From Calditrichia bacterium (GTDB lineage: Bacteria; Calditrichota; Calditrichia; RBG-13-44-9; J042): a stretch of DNA of 9,389 nt. The notes under the pieces were generated by a model. The model did no database searches. It was not told the origin of the DNA and saw nothing but the letters and a program-made list of their open reading frames with translations. Shown here one piece after another: positions 6,870 to 9,389 of the stretch; position 1 is the first letter of the stretch; each line of letters begins with the position of its first letter. The DNA lies in assembly GCA_030430345.1 (NCBI GenBank), contig JAUIFT010000051.1:1-9389 (forward strand), in the 5' to 3' direction. Position numbers and translations under genes: made by a program.

Positions 6870-7634
6870 ATGGCACAAAATACCTTCCTGCAGTTTACCA
6901 AACTTCTGGCTGAAAAAAGTGGCGAGATCATTACTCACTGGTATGACCATCCCGGTTTGGTTATCGATGAAAAAAGCGATGAAACCCCGGTAACTATTGC
7001 CGACCGGGATGCCGAGGCAGCAATGCGCGATTTGATTCGTAAGCATTATCCCGACCACGGCATTATCGGGGAAGAATACGGCCGGGAGAACGATCAGGCG
7101 GAATACGTCTGGGTCTTGGATCCCATTGACGGTACGATCTCCTTCTCCTGTGGCTCCCCACTCTTTGGCACCCTGATATGCTTGTTACAGAACGGACAAC
7201 CAATTCTCGGGGCCATTCATCAGCCAGTGTTAAAGCAGCTATGCATCGGTGATGGAGAAACCACCACATTAAACGGACGGGCGGTAGTAATGCGGGAAAC
7301 TGCCTCACTTTCCCAGGCAACTCTGTTAACCACGGACATTGCCAATATTGAACAATACCAGGACATTCATCGCTTTAACCAGCTGCACCGCTCAATTAAA
7401 ATTCTACGCACCTGGGGCGATTGTTACGGCTATCTGCTCCTGGCAAGCGGAAAAGCGGATATCATGCTCGATCCGATAATGAATCCCTGGGATTTGCTCG
7501 CCTTAATTCCCATCATTCGCGGCGCCGGTGGCGTTATCACCGATTGGCAGGGAAATGATCCGGTCATTGGTAATTCAGCCGTGGCGGCGGGGAAGAACCT
7601 CCATCCGGAAATTTTGAAAATGCTGAATGAATGA
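6870..7634 (+). CDS. hisN: Inositol monophosphatase family protein, probable histidinol-phosphatase (HisN type)
   Basis: A 254-residue cytoplasmic Mg2+-dependent phosphatase of the FIG superfamily. Metal-site motifs are all present: GEE at 67-69, DPIDGT at 84-89 and NPWD at 205-208. The stretches WVLDPIDGT...SF...PLFGTLI, TWGDCYGYLLLASGKADIMLDP and MNPWDLLALIPIIRGAGG resemble the HisN branch, which converts L-histidinol phosphate to L-histidinol in histidine synthesis, more than generic inositol monophosphatases. One oddity is Ile at 90, where HisN proteins commonly have Lys or Arg after DGT. No other his gene is visible, so the exact substrate (histidinol phosphate, inositol phosphate or 3'-phosphoadenosine 5'-phosphate) stays open. 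No clear Shine-Dalgarno precedes the ATG; translation may be helped by the GNAT gene 21 bases upstream. Confidence 0.82.
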   Translation: MAQNTFLQFTKLLAEKSGEIITHWYDHPGLVIDEKSDETPVTIADRDAEAAMRDLIRKHYPDHGIIGEEYGRENDQAEYVWVLDPIDGTISFSCGSPLFGTLICLLQNGQPILGAIHQPVLKQLCIGDGETTTLNGRAVVMRETASLSQATLLTTDIANIEQYQDIHRFNQLHRSIKILRTWGDCYGYLLLASGKADIMLDPIMNPWDLLALIPIIRGAGGVITDWQGNDPVIGNSAVAAGKNLHPEILKMLNE

Positions 7635-7652
7635 GATATATTCTTCCGAATG

Positions 7653-7682
7653 AAATCTGGAATTATTGTTACAGATTTTTTT
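7653..7682 (+). terminator. Weak intrinsic terminator candidate after hisN
   Basis: AAATCTG (7653-7659) pairs with CAGATTT (7672-7678) over a 12-base loop, and the T-run extends to 7682 (seven Ts, partly in the stem). It lies about 20 bases after the hisN stop, where a terminator for the GNAT-hisN unit would be expected. The stem is only 7 bp and AT-rich, so termination may be inefficient. Confidence 0.45.
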
Positions 7683-7807
7683 CACTGATGCCCTGAAATG
7701 ACATTGTTTTTAAATGCAATACGATCAAGCACTTAAAACAAATTTAAGTACCTACATTTTCTTAATTCCAATCTCCTTTCGAACCTTTTTCAAATTTTTT
7801 TCTTGCT

Positions 7808-7836
7808 TTCGCAACTTTTTACTAATAGACTAGTAT
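7808..7836 (+). promoter_or_regulatory. Sigma-70-like promoter candidate of the repressor-protease operon
   Basis: TTCGCA (7808-7813) and TAGTAT (7831-7836) are 17 bases apart, each matching 4 of 6 consensus bases. The -10 box overlaps the right half of the first operator palindrome, and the start site would fall at the beginning of the second. That is the arrangement expected for autorepression. The match alone is modest; the geometry with the palindromes raises it. Confidence 0.4.
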
Positions 7837-7858
7837 TAAAACTACTAATGAATTAGTA
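7820..7858. promoter_or_regulatory. Tandem operator candidates for the BlaI/MecI-type repressor
   Basis: Two 16-base dyads share TACTAAT at the left and TAGTA at the right. Site 1 (7820-7835) has 5-bp perfect arms; site 2 (7843-7858) has 7-bp perfect arms (TACTAAT, two bases, ATTAGTA). Their centres are 23 bases, about two helical turns, apart. Both lie just upstream of the repressor gene. BlaI/MecI-family dimers bind short palindromes of TAC...GTA type, so these are probably the autoregulatory sites. No experimental consensus for this protein is available to me. Confidence 0.7.
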
Positions 7859-7879
7859 AATCAATTTTGCGGGTAAATT

Positions 7880-8254
7880 ATGCTGGAAAAACGATTGGGC
7901 GATGTCGAACTGGAAATCTATAATATTGTCTGCACGCTTAAGGAAGCTTCCGTTCAGGAAGTGGTCGACGAGATCAGTAAAAAACGGGAAACCGCCTATA
8001 CCTCGGTGATGACCCTGATGAAAAATCTCGCTGAAAAAGGATTTCTCGATTATAAAAAATCCGGGAAGAAGTACATCTATTTCCCCCGGATTGCCCCGGG
8101 AGATTTACGGAAGAATCTGCTGGAACGCACCCTGGAAAAAGTGTTCGCAGGCTCCGCGCTAGACCTGGTGCAATCCCTGGTAAAATCTGAAAAAGTCAGC
8201 CGGGAAGAGCTGACGGAAATCAAAAAACTATTAGACGATCTGGATGAAGACTAA
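7880..8254 (+). CDS. BlaI/MecI/CopY-family transcriptional repressor
   Basis: A 124-residue protein of the usual length for the family. Residues 1-75 form a winged helix: LGDVELEIYNIVCTLKEASVQEVVDEI, then the recognition segment TAYTSVMTLMKNLAEKGFLDYKKSGKKYIYFP, typical of BlaI/MecI. Residues 80-124 form the helical dimerisation region, ending in a charged helix (VSREELTEIKKLLDDLDED). In the family, the dimer blocks transcription of its own operon and target genes until the partner M56 protease, after sensing a signal, leads to repressor cleavage. The two palindromes at 7820-7858 fit autorepression. The stop overlaps the next start by one base (TAATG), implying translational coupling. No beta-lactamase or penicillin-binding protein gene is visible, so the true target is unknown. 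The Shine-Dalgarno is weak (GCGGGT). Confidence 0.92.
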   Translation: MLEKRLGDVELEIYNIVCTLKEASVQEVVDEISKKRETAYTSVMTLMKNLAEKGFLDYKKSGKKYIYFPRIAPGDLRKNLLERTLEKVFAGSALDLVQSLVKSEKVSREELTEIKKLLDDLDED

Positions 8255-9389
8255 TGGACACAATCTTACAAAATCAACAAGCCATCCTCTTTTATTTTTT
8301 GCAGGTCAACCTGATCTGGGCAGCCGGCTTTGGGTTCATTTACCTGTTCTCCCGAAGAATGGATATCCGCTGGCAATACAATTTCCATCTCTTATTGCAA
8401 CTCTATTTGCCGGTTGCGGTAGCCATCTCCCTGCTGTTTATCAATAATCCTGAAAACAGCACTACGCCAGCTCAACTCAGTTACAGTATTTTTTATAATA
8501 GCACTGTACCGCAAATTTTAGCGGCGCAGCCTCCCGAAGCCCATTGGCTGCTTGCCGCGCTCCCCTTCGCCGTCGCCGCAATCGTTGGCCTGGTGTTCCT
8601 GCGTTTTCTCCAGCAATTTCTGGCACTGTTCAGCGTTATTCGCAGCGACCGGGAAGGCCCTTTGAAGATTCTTCGGCGCATTCAGGAAAAGGAAAATATC
8701 AAGCGGAAGGTTCGTATTGTTTTGACCCGCTTTTTTAAAAGTCCCTTCAGTTTCGGTTTCCGGCGCGGCTATATCGTTTTGCCGGAAGACTATCCGGAGC
8801 AGCTGAGTGAATTGCAAATTGAAATGATTATTCGTCATGAATTAATTCATATCCAACGCCACGATTTCCTGGTCAATCTTTTCCAGAAATTGGTGCGCAT
8901 TCTTTTTATCTACAACCCGCTCATTCACCTCAACGATCGCCTCATCGATGAAAAACGGGAAATGCTTTGCGACCGCGCGGTCCTGCAGCAACCGGGCGTG
9001 GAAAAGAAAGCGTATGCGGAAACCCTGCTTGCCGTTACCGGCTTGCTAAATATGCCTTCGCCGCTTTCCCCGGTAGTGCCATTTTTTAACCAATCATCAC
9101 AACTTAAAAAAAGGATTTTGATCATGAAAAAAAACTACTTCCCCTCCCGCGCGCTTTATCGCCAGTGGGTTACGATGTCAATCATTCTTTGCAGCTTTCT
9201 GGCGATTACTTTTAGCGCCCTGAATGCCGCGGAAGAAGGCGATGGCGATAAGCGTACCTTCATATCCGACGAATATGAAGTGACCATTGATGATGAACGT
9301 GTGATTGTTATTGAAGACGGTAAACGATCGGTCTATCCCAAGGATAGTGAAGAATATCGGCGGTGGACGGAAAAATTTGCTGAAATGGA
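8254..9389 (+). CDS. M56 family (BlaR1/MecR1-like) membrane metalloprotease, C-terminus cut by window edge
   Basis: The frame is open from ATG at 8254 to the right edge (378 full codons). Membrane segments are predicted at about 11-32, 43-63, 97-122 and 306-325. Between the third and fourth lies the cytoplasmic zinc protease domain: HELIH at 195-199 (zinc ligands H195 and H199, catalytic E196), followed by RHD and the third-ligand motif ExxCD (E236, C239, D240), all typical of peptidase family M56. After the last helix comes an acidic extracytoplasmic segment (SDEYEVTIDDERVIVIEDGKR) that does not look like a penicillin-binding sensor domain. It is expected to sense an envelope signal and relieve repression by the adjacent BlaI-type protein. 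This start matches the first membrane helix and the coupled stop-start overlap. The ligand is unknown. Confidence 0.88.
   Translation, partial: MDTILQNQQAILFYFLQVNLIWAAGFGFIYLFSRRMDIRWQYNFHLLLQLYLPVAVAISLLFINNPENSTTPAQLSYSIFYNSTVPQILAAQPPEAHWLLAALPFAVAAIVGLVFLRFLQQFLALFSVIRSDREGPLKILRRIQEKENIKRKVRIVLTRFFKSPFSFGFRRGYIVLPEDYPEQLSELQIEMIIRHELIHIQRHDFLVNLFQKLVRILFIYNPLIHLNDRLIDEKREMLCDRAVLQQPGVEKKAYAETLLAVTGLLNMPSPLSPVVPFFNQSSQLKKRILIMKKNYFPSRALYRQWVTMSIILCSFLAITFSALNAAEEGDGDKRTFISDEYEVTIDDERVIVIEDGKRSVYPKDSEEYRRWTEKFAEM

Noticed and set aside
8518..8838. 106-residue open frame on the minus strand inside the M56 gene
   Set aside because: It is antisense to the protease region carrying family motifs on the plus strand; no independent coding signal.
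9100..9130. Frameshift or split gene at the A-rich tract of the M56 gene
   Set aside because: The frame stays open across it, and the sequence around it (SSQLKKRIL) fits the normal M56 connection to the last membrane helix.

Overview
The window most likely comes from an uncultured or little-studied bacterium of the FCB (Fibrobacterota-Chlorobiota-Bacteroidota) superphylum, for example a Calditrichota-, KSB1- or Ignavibacteria-like lineage. Two things in the sequence point there. A secreted protein ends in a classic type IX secretion (T9SS) type A sorting domain (NYPNPFNPST, then VYDVLGKEIATLV, then GLYFYKLQ). The promoter-like sequence before the glucokinase gene fits the Bacteroidota-type TTTG / TAnnTTTG pattern. 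The lineage is inference; no rRNA gene is present. Base composition looks moderate throughout, with no obvious island.

Left third (1-3111, minus strand): one long open frame whose C-terminus runs off the window. It encodes an NLR-like STAND protein with an N-terminal TIR domain, a central NB-ARC NTPase and at least ten WD40 repeats (1037 codons visible). This is the layout of bacterial TIR-STAND immune receptors. It is the best candidate here for an under-described system, probably anti-phage defence.

Middle gap (3112-3599): a 166-bp MITE-like element with perfect 20-bp inverted ends lies about 67 bp upstream of the NLR-like gene. Beyond it is the promoter region of the divergent gene on the plus strand.

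Centre and right (3600-9389, all plus strand): a strictly polyphosphate-type glucokinase (ppgK); a 592-residue secreted T9SS cargo protein; a 165-bp gap with a strong 13-bp stem-loop; a two-gene unit of a GNAT acetyltransferase and a HisN-type histidinol-phosphatase/inositol-monophosphatase family enzyme; a weak terminator; two tandem 16-bp palindromes overlapping a possible promoter; then a BlaI/MecI-family repressor coupled by a 1-nt overlap to a BlaR1/MecR1-like M56 membrane metalloprotease that runs off the right edge.

Functionally the window is a set of small independent units. The repressor and M56 protease form one sensor-regulator module, probably autoregulated through the palindromes. 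The GNAT and phosphatase genes are likely co-transcribed. The NLR-like gene stands alone on its strand within the window.
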